Positions 15,801 to 24,430 are shown, numbered from the stretch's first letter. The stretch is 64,000 nt of DNA from Pseudomonadota bacterium (GCA_963205115.1 CAUJHV010000003.1:1-64000), one strand, 5' to 3'. Translations and numbers: made by a program. The notes: generated from the sequence alone by a model not told the origin.

Positions 15801-17917
15801 CAGGTCTCAGGCCCCGACTTCGGCGCGCGCCGCCGGTGGCGCCACAGGTGCCAGGCAAACAAGACAGCAGTCAGTGCAAAGCCGGCCTGATCGGTCAGCG
15901 GCACCGCCGCCACCAGCAGCGCGGCCGCGACAAACGCGCAAAGGCGTTCGGCCATGTTCAGCGGCCCGTGCAGATGGCCCACCACCACCGCCGCCCACAG
16001 CGCGATGGCCAGCAGCGCCTTGAAAAAGACATAGGCGATGGCCAGCGCCCCGGCACCGCCCTGCATCATCAGCGCCGGGTCGTAGACCGCCATGTAGGGC
16101 ACCACGAAGCCGGCAATGGCGATCTGCGTGGCCTTGACGCCGGTGCGCATCGGCGGGGCTCTCGATATCGATGCGGCGGCAAATGCCGCCAGCGCCACGG
16201 GCGGCGTGAGGTCGGCCATGATCCCGAAGTAGAAGACGAACATGTGGCTGACGATCAGCGGCACGCCCAGCTTCAGCAGTGCCGGTGCGGCGATCGAGCT
16301 GGTGATGATGTAGTTGGGGATCGTGGGGATGCCCATGCCCAGCACCAGGCACACCAGCATCGTCATCAGCAACGACAGCAGCAGGCTCTTTTCGCCCACC
16401 GACAGGATGTAGCCCGCGAACGTGGAGGCCGCGCCGGTCAGCGTGAGGACGCCGATGATCACGCCGACGATCGCGCAGGCGATGCCCACGCCCAGCGCAT
16501 GCCGGGCGCCATCGACCAGGCTGTCCATCAGCTTGCGCAGCGTGCTGCGGCCGTTGCGGAACCAGGCGCAGGCAAAAACCAGCAGCGCGATCAGTCCCAG
16601 CACGGGCTGGATGCCCCACTTCACGAAGGTCGATGCGCCCAGTCCCACGGCCACCCAGAAGACATAACGAAAGGCCATGGTCGAGGTGCGCGCCGCCAGC
16701 GCCACGCCCAGGATCATGATGGCCGTCAGCGCCAGACCCATCATGCCGGCGAACATCGGCGTGAAGCCGTGGAACAGCATGTAGACCAGCGCCGCCAGCG
16801 GCAGCACGAGGTACCAGTTCTCCTTCAGCGCAATCCAGGGATCGGGGCACTGGTCCTTGGGCAGGCCCTTTAGGCCCGCCCGCGCGGCCTCCTGGTGGAC
16901 CATCACGAACGCGGTGAAGTAGTAGAGGAAGGCCGGGATCAGCGCGGCCTTGACGATCTCCGCATAAGGCACGTTCAGCGTCTCGGCCATGATGAAGGCC
17001 ACGGCGCCCATGACCGGCGGCATGATCTGCCCGCCCATGCTGGCGGTGGCCTCCACGGCGCCGGCAAAGACCGGGCTGTAGCCGAAGCGCATCATCAGCG
17101 GGATCGTGAACTGGCCGACCGTCAGCACGTTGGCCACGCCCGAGCCGGAGATCGTGCCCATCATCCCGGAGGAGATCACGGCCACCTTGGCGGGGCCGCC
17201 CTGGGTGTGGCCGACCAGGCCCAGCGCCAGGGCCGTGAACAGCTTGATCATCCCCGCGTGCTCGAGAAAGGCGCCGAACAGGATGAACAGGAAGATGTAG
17301 GTCGCCGACACCAGCGTGGGGATGCCGTAGAGGCCTTCGGTGCCGAAGCCGAGCTGATCGACGATCTGCGAGAACGCAAACGGCCGGTGCGCGACGACCT
17401 CCGGCAGGTACTGGCCGAACAGGCCGTACAGCAGGAAGGCGGCGCAGACGAGCGGCAGCGCCAGGCCCAGCACCCGGCGCGCCGCTTCGAAGACCAGCAC
17501 GATGGTGATCGTGCCCACCACGAGGTCGGCCGTGGTGGGCGTGCCGGCACGCGCGATGAGATCGGCCTCGTAGATCCACTGGTAGAAGGCCAGCCCGAAG
17601 CCCAGCAGACCGAACAGGCAGTCCAGCACGGGCAAGCGGCGCAGCGGCGCAGTCGCCACGGAACGCCGGCGCGCGGGATACAGCAGGAAGACCAGCAACA
17701 GCAGGAAGCCCACATGCAGCGCGCGCATGATCAGGCTCGACAAGGGCGCAAACGCGGCCACCACGAGCTGGTAGCTCGAAAACAGCAGCGCCACGGCGGT
17801 GACGAGCCTGGCCGCCGTGCCGGCCAGCTGACGCTGGTCGCTGTGTGCCTGCACCGCCACGGGCGGCTCGAGGGGCGGCTCGATGGGCCCGGCCGCCGGC
17901 GCGTCTGGTGCGTTCAT
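15800..17917 (-). CDS. TRAP transporter fused permease (DctQM fusion)
   Basis: A 705-residue inner-membrane protein that combines the small (DctQ, 4 TM) and large (DctM, 12 TM) TRAP subunits. The N-terminal third holds the DctQ-like segments (LVTAVALLFSSYQLVVAAF, GFLLLLVFLLYP). The DctM part carries motifs such as SGSGVANVLTVGQFTIPLM, ASMGGQIMPPVMGAVAFIMAE in two blocks, and GMGIPTIPNYIITSS. Such fusions are driven by ion gradients and work with TAXI-type binding proteins, here encoded 25 bp upstream. The operon continues with DUF1850 and the AtuA pair. Confidence 0.95.
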   Translation of the reverse strand: MNAPDAPAAGPIEPPLEPPVAVQAHSDQRQLAGTAARLVTAVALLFSSYQLVVAAFAPLSSLIMRALHVGFLLLLVFLLYPARRRSVATAPLRRLPVLDCLFGLLGFGLAFYQWIYEADLIARAGTPTTADLVVGTITIVLVFEAARRVLGLALPLVCAAFLLYGLFGQYLPEVVAHRPFAFSQIVDQLGFGTEGLYGIPTLVSATYIFLFILFGAFLEHAGMIKLFTALALGLVGHTQGGPAKVAVISSGMMGTISGSGVANVLTVGQFTIPLMMRFGYSPVFAGAVEATASMGGQIMPPVMGAVAFIMAETLNVPYAEIVKAALIPAFLYYFTAFVMVHQEAARAGLKGLPKDQCPDPWIALKENWYLVLPLAALVYMLFHGFTPMFAGMMGLALTAIMILGVALAARTSTMAFRYVFWVAVGLGASTFVKWGIQPVLGLIALLVFACAWFRNGRSTLRKLMDSLVDGARHALGVGIACAIVGVIIGVLTLTGAASTFAGYILSVGEKSLLLSLLMTMLVCLVLGMGIPTIPNYIITSSIAAPALLKLGVPLIVSHMFVFYFGIMADLTPPVALAAFAAASISRAPPMRTGVKATQIAIAGFVVPYMAVYDPALMMQGGAGALAIAYVFFKALLAIALWAAVVVGHLHGPLNMAERLCAFVAAALLVAAVPLTDQAGFALTAVLFAWHLWRHRRRAPKSGPET

Positions 17918-17942
17918 GTCGGATGCGCCGGCGGGCCTGCGG

Positions 17943-18896
17943 CTACTTCAGCATGCCGACTTCGCGGTAGTACTTTTCCGCGCCCGGGTGCAGCGGCAGC
18001 GGCATGCCCTTGAGTGCGTTTTCCTTCTTGATGCCCTTGCCCGCGGCGTGGGCCGCGACCAGCGCATCGAGGTTTTCCCACAGCGCCTTGGTCACCTTGT
18101 AGACGGTGTCGCTGGACAGGCTGGCGCGCGTGACCAGGAAGTTCTGGATGGCGATGCTGGGCACGTCCTGGTCCTGACCTTCGTAGGTGCGGGCCGGGAT
18201 GACGGCGGGCTGGTAGGCCGCATCACCTACCTTGGCCACCACGGCGGGCGGAATGGGAATGACGACGATCTTCATCGAGGCCGACAGGTCGCGCAGCGAG
18301 GCCACGCCCAGGCCGGCGGACTGCAAGGTGACATCGAGCTGGCGGTTCTTCATCAGCTCCACCGATTCGCCGAAGGGCAGGTATTCCACCTTCGAGAAGT
18401 CGTCGTAGCTCAGACCGGCGGCGCGCAGCACGGCGCGCGCATTGAGTTCGGTGCCCGAGCGCGGCGCGCCCACCGAGATGCGCTTGCCCTTGAGATCAGC
18501 CAGCGTGCGGATGCCGGAATCGGCGCTGGCGACGATCTGGATGTAGTTGGGGTAGATACCGGCCAATCCGCGCAGCTGGTTCAGCGGCTTGGGAAATCCG
18601 GCCTCGGCATCGCCCTTCCACGCGTCGGACAGCGCGTCGCCCAGCGTGAAGGCCACTTCGCCGCGGCCGGCCTGCAGCAGGTTGAGGTTTTCGGCCGACG
18701 CCTTGGTGGACTGCACCGAGGCCTTGGCCTCGGGGATGGCCTTGCCGAAGACCTGGCTCAGCGCCACGCCCATCGGGTAGTAGATGCCGCTGGTGCCACC
18801 GGTCAGCACGTTGATGTATTCGACGGCGTGGGCGGCAGGCATCCACATGAGTGCGGCCAGCGCCATCAGCGCGGTACGCCAAATTCTTGAAATCAT
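17943..18896 (-). CDS. TAXI-family TRAP transporter solute-binding protein
   Basis: A 317-residue periplasmic binding protein with a Sec signal peptide (MISRIWRTALMALAALMWMPAAHA). The TAXI signature INVLTGGTSGIYYPMGVAL lies at the start of the mature protein, followed by QSTKASAENLNLLQAGRGE and KGKRISVGAPRSGTELNA. I use ATG 18896 because the frame upstream has no signal-peptide character and the family start fits. It is the first gene of a five-gene operon with the fused permease, DUF1850 and AtuA proteins. TAXI proteins commonly bind glutamate, 2-oxoglutarate or other acids; the ligand here is unknown. Confidence 0.95.
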   Translation of the reverse strand: MISRIWRTALMALAALMWMPAAHAVEYINVLTGGTSGIYYPMGVALSQVFGKAIPEAKASVQSTKASAENLNLLQAGRGEVAFTLGDALSDAWKGDAEAGFPKPLNQLRGLAGIYPNYIQIVASADSGIRTLADLKGKRISVGAPRSGTELNARAVLRAAGLSYDDFSKVEYLPFGESVELMKNRQLDVTLQSAGLGVASLRDLSASMKIVVIPIPPAVVAKVGDAAYQPAVIPARTYEGQDQDVPSIAIQNFLVTRASLSSDTVYKVTKALWENLDALVAAHAAGKGIKKENALKGMPLPLHPGAEKYYREVGMLK

Positions 18897-19235
18897 GGCA
18901 GGAACTCCTTTGACGGAATCGGCAGTGGACGCAGGCCCGAGGCACGCGCGGCCAGTGAACCCGCCGCAGTCTGGGCAACCCGTGTCGGCCACGTAAGTGG
19001 CCACGGTCATCGCCGGGGCAGGCGGTACGTCACGGCCTGCGGCCGTGCAGCCACGCAGACATGAAGAAAGTCATGTGACGCAGCCTGGCGCGACCACGGG
19101 CTCGACCTGGATTGCCATGTGCCGCGTTGCCATCAGCGTTCGCAGGGTGTTTGCAGATGCGAATGACTCGCATTACGATGGTTGCGCCGATTGCCGAACA
19201 ACCCCTGCTCCCGCCACCTCCGAAGGAACCTGCCC
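18897..19235. other. Divergent promoter region between TAXI operon and iron-uptake pair
   Basis: These 339 bp separate divergently read genes and should hold both promoters. The only structure I can name is the Fur-box-like element at 19159-19177. No credible open frame lies here. Confidence 0.6.
19159..19177 (+). promoter_or_regulatory. Candidate Fur box upstream of the cupredoxin-FTR1 genes
   Basis: GCGAATGACTCGCATTACG keeps the AATGA....CATTA core of the 19-bp Fur consensus, with 11 of 19 positions matching. The larger context also forms the inverted repeat ATGCGA-N5-TCGCAT. It lies about 60 bp upstream of the cupredoxin start, a usual place for iron-dependent repression of an iron importer. 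Confidence 0.55.
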
Positions 19236-19580
19236 GTGCGTACGCAACGATGTTTCTTCCCGATCCTGTTGCTGGCCGCGAGCGTGCTCCTGCTCGGCGG
19301 CACCGCCCGGGCCGCGGATACGGAGGTGCCCTTGGTGATCAAGAACCACCGCTTCGAACCGGTCGAGTTGAAGGTCGCTGCCGGCCAGCGCATCAAGCTG
19401 GTCGTGCACAACCAGGACAGCACGCCCGAGGAGTTCGAGAGCCATTCGCTGAACCGCGAAAAAGTCATCCCGGGTGGCGGCAAGGCCACGATCTTCATCG
19501 GCCCGCTCAAGCCCGGCCGCTACGACTTCTTTGGCGAGTACCACGAAGCGACCGCCAAGGGCGTCGTCCTGGCCGAGTGA
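19236..19580 (+). CDS. Periplasmic cupredoxin-domain protein of an FTR1 iron-uptake system
   Basis: A 114-residue secreted cupredoxin. It has a signal peptide (RTQRCFFPILLLAASVLLLGGTARA) and a single cupredoxin domain: VPLVIKNHRFEPVELKVAAGQ, then HNQDSTPEEFESHSL and a C-terminal GRYDFFGEYH. The copper-ligand set is reduced, as in the EfeO/P19-associated type, where acidic and histidine residues take part. The GTG at 19236 is chosen for its GAAGGA site. It lies 16 bp upstream of the FTR1 permease and probably delivers or oxidises ferrous iron for it. Confidence 0.88.
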   Translation: MRTQRCFFPILLLAASVLLLGGTARAADTEVPLVIKNHRFEPVELKVAAGQRIKLVVHNQDSTPEEFESHSLNREKVIPGGGKATIFIGPLKPGRYDFFGEYHEATAKGVVLAE

Positions 19581-19596
19581 CCGGGCCGCCCACGCC

Positions 19597-20442
19597 ATGT
19601 TCGCCGCAGCCCTGATCGTCTTCCGCGAAACGCTCGAGGCCGCGCTCTTTGTCGGGATCATCGCCGCCGCCACGAAGCTGCTGCCGCGGCGCAGTGGCTG
19701 GCTGGCTGGCGGCGTGGCCGCGGGCGTGGCCGGCGCCTTGCTGCTGGCCCTGACCGCACGACAGGTCAGCGCCTGGGCCGACGGCATCGGCCAGGACCTG
19801 GTGAACATCGCCATCCTGGCCGTCGCGTTGACGATGCTGGTGTGGCACTGCGTGTGGGTCTCCACCCATGGCCGGCAGATGGCGATGGACGCGCGCCGGA
19901 TCGGCCACTCGTTGCAGGACGGGCCACGCAAGCCCTGGGCACTGTCCGTCGTGGTGGCGCTGGCGGTGCTGCGCGAAGGGGCCGAGACCGTGCTCTTCGT
20001 CGCCGGCTCCGTGACCGGCGGCAGCCCGGTCGGCACCGCGTCGGTGCTGCTGGCCTGCGCGCTCGGTCTGGCCGCCGGCGCCGTGGTGGGCGTGGGCCTG
20101 TACGCCGGCCTGTCGCGCATTCCCACGCAGAAGCTCTTCACCGCCACGAATGTGCTGATTGCCCTGCTGGCCGCGTCGATCGCCAGCCAGCTGGCCCGCG
20201 CGCTGGCGCAGGCCGGGCTGATCGAGCTCGGTTCGGCGCCGCTGTGGGACAGCTCAGCCTGGTTGTCCTCGGACTCCGCGCTGGGCACGCTGCTGCACGC
20301 ATTGGTTGGCTACGACGCGCGGCCGTCGGCCTTGCAACTGGTCTTCTATCTCGCCGTACTGGCCAGCATCTACATCGGCACGCGAGTGGTGACGCGCCAG
20401 CTCAGCATCCACGCCCTGCCCCAGCGCACCGAGGCGACCTGA
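19597..20442 (+). CDS. FTR1-family high-affinity iron permease
   Basis: A 281-residue inner-membrane protein with seven predicted transmembrane segments. The first REXXE iron-binding motif is RETLE in MFAAALIVFRETLEAALFVG. The second is REGAE in AVLREGAETVLFVAG. Both are needed for iron passage in the FTR1/EfeU family. The gene follows the secreted cupredoxin gene and is presumably co-transcribed under the Fur-box-like site at 19159-19177. The full dipeptide pattern and length are normal for a bacterial FTR1 permease. Confidence 0.94.
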   Translation: MFAAALIVFRETLEAALFVGIIAAATKLLPRRSGWLAGGVAAGVAGALLLALTARQVSAWADGIGQDLVNIAILAVALTMLVWHCVWVSTHGRQMAMDARRIGHSLQDGPRKPWALSVVVALAVLREGAETVLFVAGSVTGGSPVGTASVLLACALGLAAGAVVGVGLYAGLSRIPTQKLFTATNVLIALLAASIASQLARALAQAGLIELGSAPLWDSSAWLSSDSALGTLLHALVGYDARPSALQLVFYLAVLASIYIGTRVVTRQLSIHALPQRTEAT

Positions 20443-20579
20443 CGTCATCGTCGACGTGTCACGTCGTCTGGGCCTGCGGGACCGGGACGGCGCGCCGCTG
20501 ATCGGGTTCTCCGAGCCCCGGTAGGCTTTCCACGAATGGCGCCGGGTCTCCAAAGCGCCGGCCTCGTGACGACTCGGGC

Positions 20580-20757
20580 ATGAGCCACGAGTTGATCCTG
20601 GACATGGGCGCCGTGCACTGGCCCTGCACCGCGCAACACGCCCGTGGCGCTGAGGCGGCTGGGCTTCGACACGCCTGAGCCCTGGCTGGTGGCCCGCACG
20701 CACGAGCTGGACGGCCCGGTCGCAGCGCCCTATGCAGGCCGCCGCCTCGTGCGCTGA
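20580..20757 (+). pseudogene. Possible frameshifted small gene of unknown function
   Basis: The 390 bp between FTR1 and the GntR gene contain no intact gene. An open frame from ATG 20580 reads MSHELILDMGAVHWP and then degrades. In another frame the region continues RNTPVALRRLGFDTPEPWLV and reaches a stop at 20755-20757. Joined near 20630 the two would give a roughly 58-residue protein with natural-looking composition. I do not recognise the family; it may be decayed or an artefact. Confidence 0.3.
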
Positions 20758-20798
20758 GGCGGCCGGATGCAGGCACCATCCGTGGTTCCACGAACTGC

Positions 20799-20814
20799 AG
20801 TCCTCTAGAGGACT
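20799..20814. promoter_or_regulatory. 16-bp perfect palindrome, candidate UTRA-GntR operator
   Basis: AGTCCTCTAGAGGACT is a perfect palindrome 19-34 bp upstream of the GntR gene start. UTRA-class GntR proteins such as DasR and NagR bind palindromes centred on TCTAGA, so this is a good candidate site for autoregulation and control of the downstream Bug and amidohydrolase genes. Confidence 0.6.
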
Positions 20815-20832
20815 AGATACAGTACGGCAACC

Positions 20833-21573
20833 ATGAACGTCCCTCACCCCGCGCTCGCCGAATCCGAACCCGGGCTCAGCCGTTATGCGGCGCTGGCCGG
20901 CGCGCTTCGGCGGCGCGTGATCGATGGCGAATGGCCGGCAGGTACCGCCCTGCCCGCGGAAACACGCCTGGCCACCGAACACGGCGTCGCGCTGGGCACC
21001 TTGCGCCGGTCGCTGGAACTGCTGGCCGAGCAGGGCCTGATCGAGCGCCGCCACGGCAAGGGCACCTTCGTGCGCATGGGCTTGAGCGGCGCGACCATGA
21101 TGCGATTCTTTCGCTTCGGTTCCGGCGACGGCGAAGTGCCGCAGTCGCGCATCCTGTCGCGCCAGACGGTCGTCGCATCGCCCGAAGTGGCGCGGCGGCT
21201 CGGCATCGCCCGGGGCGATCCGGTCCTGCGCTTGCAGCGCCTGCGGTCGCTGGGCGGGCAGCCCCGCCTCGTCGAAGAAATCTGGCTGCCGCTGCCGCTG
21301 TTTGCCGGCTTGCTCGATGCGCCGACGGCGCAGTGGGGCGACCTGCTCTACCCGCTTTTTGCCGAACGCTGCGGCGTGGCGGTGGCACGCGCCACCGACG
21401 AGATCGGCTTTGCGCCCCTCACCGCAGCGCAGGGCCGCAGCCTGGAGCTCTCCGCCGGGCACCCGGGCGTGGCCGTCACGCGCCAGGCCTTCGACTTCAG
21501 CGGGCGCTGCGTCGAACTGCGCATCACGCGCGGCGACGCTTTCGCCTTTCACTACACCGTCACGATCACCTGA
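20833..21573 (+). CDS. GntR-family transcriptional regulator, HutC/UTRA subfamily
   Basis: A 246-residue regulator with an N-terminal winged helix (residues about 15-80: RYAALAGALRRRVIDGEW, LPAETRLATEHGVALGTLRRSL, RRHGKGTFV). A C-terminal UTRA ligand domain follows (GDPVLRLQRLRSLGGQPRLVEEIWLPLPLF). The gene lies 20 bp upstream of a Bug protein and an amidohydrolase and probably controls them. A perfect palindrome just upstream (20799-20814) is the likely operator. Confidence 0.93.
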   Translation: MNVPHPALAESEPGLSRYAALAGALRRRVIDGEWPAGTALPAETRLATEHGVALGTLRRSLELLAEQGLIERRHGKGTFVRMGLSGATMMRFFRFGSGDGEVPQSRILSRQTVVASPEVARRLGIARGDPVLRLQRLRSLGGQPRLVEEIWLPLPLFAGLLDAPTAQWGDLLYPLFAERCGVAVARATDEIGFAPLTAAQGRSLELSAGHPGVAVTRQAFDFSGRCVELRITRGDAFAFHYTVTIT

Positions 21574-21593
21574 AGCCCCAAGGAGACTGCCCG

Positions 21594-22574
21594 ATGACCC
21601 GACTTCAACCCACGCGCCGCCAATTCCTGGCCGCATCCGGCGCCGCATCCGCCACGCTGGCATGGCCGGCGCTCGCCGCGGGCGACATCGCTGGCGGAAA
21701 GCCCATCACCCTGCTGGTGTCCTACCCGGCCGGCGGCGGTGCCGACGCGATGGCCCGGCTCATTGCACCGAAGATGGCCGAAATCCTCGGGCAGCCCGTC
21801 ATCGTCGAGAACAAGGCGGGCGCCAGCGGCACGCTGGCCGCCGGCCAGGTGGCGCGCGCCACGCCGGACGGCTCGACCTTGCTGCTCGATGCGTCGTCCT
21901 TTGCGGTCAACCCGGCGCTGTTCCCGAAGCTGCCCTACGACAACGACAAGTCGTTCGTGCCGATAGGCGTGCTCGCGCAGTTCCCGAACGTGCTGGTGTG
22001 CACGCCCAGCTTCGAAGCCCGCAGCGTGGCCGATGTGCTGCGCCTGGCGCGCGCCAAGCCTAACGGCCTGGCCTATGCGTCGTCGGGCAACGGCTCGGCC
22101 CAGCACCTGGCCGGCGCGCTGTTCGAGCAACTCGCCAAGGTCGAGCTGACGCATGTGCCCTACCGCGGCGGCGGCCCTGCCCTGAACGATGTCATGGGTG
22201 GGCAGGTGCCGCTGTTCTTTGCCAACGTCGCCTCCGGGCTGGGGCAGATCCAGTCGGGCCGCCTGCGCCCGCTGGCCGTGACCGCCGCCACACGCTGCCG
22301 TGCACTGCCCGAGGTGCCGACGATGGCCGAGGCCGGCGTGCGCGGGCACGAGGTGCTGGAGTGGAACCCGATACTCGCGCCGGCCGGCATCGCCCCGGCG
22401 GTGCGTGACAAGCTGGCCGCCACGGTGCAGCGCGTGATGAGCGATCCCGAGGTCCTGGGACGTGTGCGCGCGCTGGGCGGCGATGTCTTCACCGGCGATC
22501 CGGCCCGTTTCCTGCGCGAGCAGCAGACGCTGTGGGCCCGCGTGATCAAGGAGCGGGGAATCACCCGTGAGTGA
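21594..22574 (+). CDS. Bug-family solute-binding protein with Tat signal
   Basis: A 326-residue Bug protein. The N-terminus carries a twin-arginine export signal (TRRQFLAASGAASATLAWPALA), unlike the Sec signals of the other two Bug proteins here. Family motifs are ITLLVSYPAGGGADAMARL, VIVENKAGASGTLAA, SSGNGSAQHLAG and THVPYRGGGPALNDVMGGQ. It lies 20 bp after the UTRA regulator and overlaps the amidohydrolase by 8 bp. It probably binds an acidic compound that the amidohydrolase processes. No membrane transport subunits are nearby. Confidence 0.93.
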   Translation: MTRLQPTRRQFLAASGAASATLAWPALAAGDIAGGKPITLLVSYPAGGGADAMARLIAPKMAEILGQPVIVENKAGASGTLAAGQVARATPDGSTLLLDASSFAVNPALFPKLPYDNDKSFVPIGVLAQFPNVLVCTPSFEARSVADVLRLARAKPNGLAYASSGNGSAQHLAGALFEQLAKVELTHVPYRGGGPALNDVMGGQVPLFFANVASGLGQIQSGRLRPLAVTAATRCRALPEVPTMAEAGVRGHEVLEWNPILAPAGIAPAVRDKLAATVQRVMSDPEVLGRVRALGGDVFTGDPARFLREQQTLWARVIKERGITRE

Positions 22575-23358
22575 GGGCTGGGACTGCCACGTCCACGTCT
22601 TCGACGCGTCGGCCGCGGCACGCAGCGGGCACTACCAGCCGGTGGATCGACCGCTGTCGCAGATCGAGGCACTGGCCCAGTCCCACGGCATCGCGCATCT
22701 CGTGCTGGTGCAGCCCAGCGTCTACGGCACGGACAACGGCGTGATGCTGCGCGCGCTGTCCGTCGAGCCCGGGCGCCACCGCGGTGTGGCCGTCGTTGCC
22801 GACGACGTGACGGATGCCGAACTCGACGCGATGCACGCGCTGGGCGTGCGCGGCGTGCGCTTCAATCTCGTCTCGCCGGTTGGCGAGCGTGACGCGTCCG
22901 ACCAGCGCCTGTCCGCGCTGGCACCGCGGTTGAAGCGGCTGGGCTGGCACGTGCAGTGGTACACCCGCGCTGATCAACTGCCGGAAATCGCACAGATGCA
23001 TGGGACACACCATCTGACCTGCATGCTGGACCACCTGGCCGGCTTCGGCGCGCTCGTGGCCGGCGACCACCCCGCCTGGCGCGCCGCCGAGGCCCTCGCC
23101 GCGCGGGGCGCCTGGCTCAAGCTCTCGGGCTGGTACCGGCTCGATGCACCCGCACCCTATGCCGTGCTGCTGCCGCACATCCAGCGGCTTGCGGCGCTGT
23201 TCGGCGAGCGCCTGGTCTGGGGATCGGACTGGCCGCACACGATGTTCGCGCCCGATGCGCTGCCCTCCTACAGCTCGACCCTGCAGCCGCTGGTGGATGC
23301 GCTGGGCCCGGAAAGGGCGCAGGCCATCTGCAACCGTCGACCCGACATCTACGTGTAG
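22567..23358 (+). CDS. Amidohydrolase-2 family protein (2-pyrone-4,6-dicarboxylate lactonase-like)
   Basis: A 263-residue TIM-barrel metal hydrolase. The metal-binding DCHVHVFD is at the N-terminus, and the C-terminal WGSDWPHTMF carries the catalytic aspartate. Other blocks are HLVLVQPSVYGTDNGVML, GVRGVRFNLVSP and WLKLSGWYRL, typical of the PDC lactonase/ACMSD-like group. Likely substrates are lactones or cyclic carboxylates. It starts at a GTG overlapping the Bug gene by 8 bp, so the two are translationally coupled. Confidence 0.88.
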   Translation: MSEGWDCHVHVFDASAAARSGHYQPVDRPLSQIEALAQSHGIAHLVLVQPSVYGTDNGVMLRALSVEPGRHRGVAVVADDVTDAELDAMHALGVRGVRFNLVSPVGERDASDQRLSALAPRLKRLGWHVQWYTRADQLPEIAQMHGTHHLTCMLDHLAGFGALVAGDHPAWRAAEALAARGAWLKLSGWYRLDAPAPYAVLLPHIQRLAALFGERLVWGSDWPHTMFAPDALPSYSSTLQPLVDALGPERAQAICNRRPDIYV

Positions 23359-23572
23359 ACCCATGCCGCGCCAGACCGATTCCATCGACGCGCTGGTGGG
23401 TCGAAGCGAGAGGTCCGTGTCCAAGATGAACGGACCGGGGCGGGTGCCGCCCAGCGCGGTGCTCGTGTGGTCAATGGTTGGGCATTCCCGTCACGGCGCC
23501 GGCAGTTGCCGAACCGTGGCCCGGCCATGGGCTGCGCGCTGCGCCGTGCACCGTCGGGGTTGAGCGGTCGGC

Positions 23573-23836
23573 TCACTCGAGACGGGGCTGCGGCGCGGGC
23601 TCATCCAGCACCCGATAGCCCCGGCGCATCCGGCGCCGGGCTTCGCGCTGCTGCATGTCGATGGCCTCGGGCAAGGACGTTGCCTGCACCGCCTGGTGGC
23701 CGCCGCGGCGGCTGCCGCGGCCGCCCCACGCCTTCAGCAGTTCCCAGTCACCGAACAGATTGGTCTGCACGCAGAGCAGGTAGAAGCGGGTGTCGGTGAC
23801 CCACAGCTGCGGTCGTGTGTGGGCGGTACGGGACAT
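23573..23836 (-). CDS. WGR domain protein
   Basis: An 87-residue protein made of a single WGR domain. The name motif appears as KAWGGRG, after RFYLLCVQTNLFGDWEL. It ends in a glutamine/arginine-rich helix (DMQQREARRRMRRGYRV). WGR domains bind nucleic acids or link to ADP-ribose/MolR-type proteins; stand-alone WGR proteins are frequent on proteobacterial plasmids and phages. I use ATG 23836, which excludes ten upstream codons with poor fit. The inverted repeat at 23872-23890 lies just upstream. Confidence 0.8.
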   Translation of the reverse strand: MSRTAHTRPQLWVTDTRFYLLCVQTNLFGDWELLKAWGGRGSRRGGHQAVQATSLPEAIDMQQREARRRMRRGYRVLDEPAPQPRLE

Positions 23837-23871
23837 CGTGCACCTCCGTGTTCGTGAGGTTCCCACAATAG

Positions 23872-23890
23872 TGTCTCATCGGGTGAGACA
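23872..23890. promoter_or_regulatory. Inverted repeat upstream of the WGR gene
   Basis: TGTCTCA and TGAGACA form perfect 7-bp arms with a 5-bp spacer (TCGGG), 36-54 bp upstream of the WGR gene start. The size and position fit an operator, but no regulator is indicated. Confidence 0.4.
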
Positions 23891-24021
23891 TCTGCGCCGC
23901 GGCCACGCGGGGTGAGGCGCTGCGCAGCGCGTGCGAGCCAAGCGCGAGGCCCAGGCGGCGGGCAAGAACCCGGGATCGGAAGGCGGCGACACGATGTGCC
24001 GCTGCGCGGTCGGGTCGGCCG

Positions 24022-24384
24022 TCAACCGCCCGTGCGTTTGACCCGGAACCCCTCGGCGGTTAGCCAGGTCATCACACGCTCGACGTGGTCGCCTTGCAGC
24101 TCCAGGCGCGCCTCCTTGGCGGTGCCGCCGGCGCCACAGGCGGTGCGCAGGCGTTTGCCCAGCGCCGCCAGCGCCGCATCGTCCAGCGGCAGGTCGCGCA
24201 CCACGGTGACCACCTTGCCGCCGCGGTGCTGCTTTTCGCGCGAGACCCGAACGGTGCCGTCAGCCGCAGGCGCACGTTGGGCCGGCTGGTGACAGGTGCA
24301 GGCAGCCACCGGCTGGCGGCAGCCCGGGCACATGCGGCCCGCTTCGGTGGAGTAGACGAGGCCGCCGGTAGGGGTCTTCTTCAT
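24022..24384 (-). CDS. yciH: YciH/SUI1 family translation initiation factor-like protein
   Basis: A 120-residue SUI1-domain protein related to E. coli YciH and eukaryotic eIF1. The N-terminus has a zinc-like CPGCRQPVAACTC motif. The SUI1 domain carries VRVSREKQHRGGKVVTVV, LGKRLRTACGAGGTAKE and LELQGDHVERVM. YciH inhibits or fine-tunes translation initiation under stress. The ATG at 24384 fits the family N-terminus (KKTPTGGLVYSTEAGR). It is 46 bp downstream of repA on the same strand and could be in its transcript. Confidence 0.92.
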   Translation of the reverse strand: MKKTPTGGLVYSTEAGRMCPGCRQPVAACTCHQPAQRAPAADGTVRVSREKQHRGGKVVTVVRDLPLDDAALAALGKRLRTACGAGGTAKEARLELQGDHVERVMTWLTAEGFRVKRTGG

Positions 24385-24430
24385 GGGGCTTGCGTGGCCA
24401 GTGGCCGTTCACGTGGGCTGCGCACGGCGT

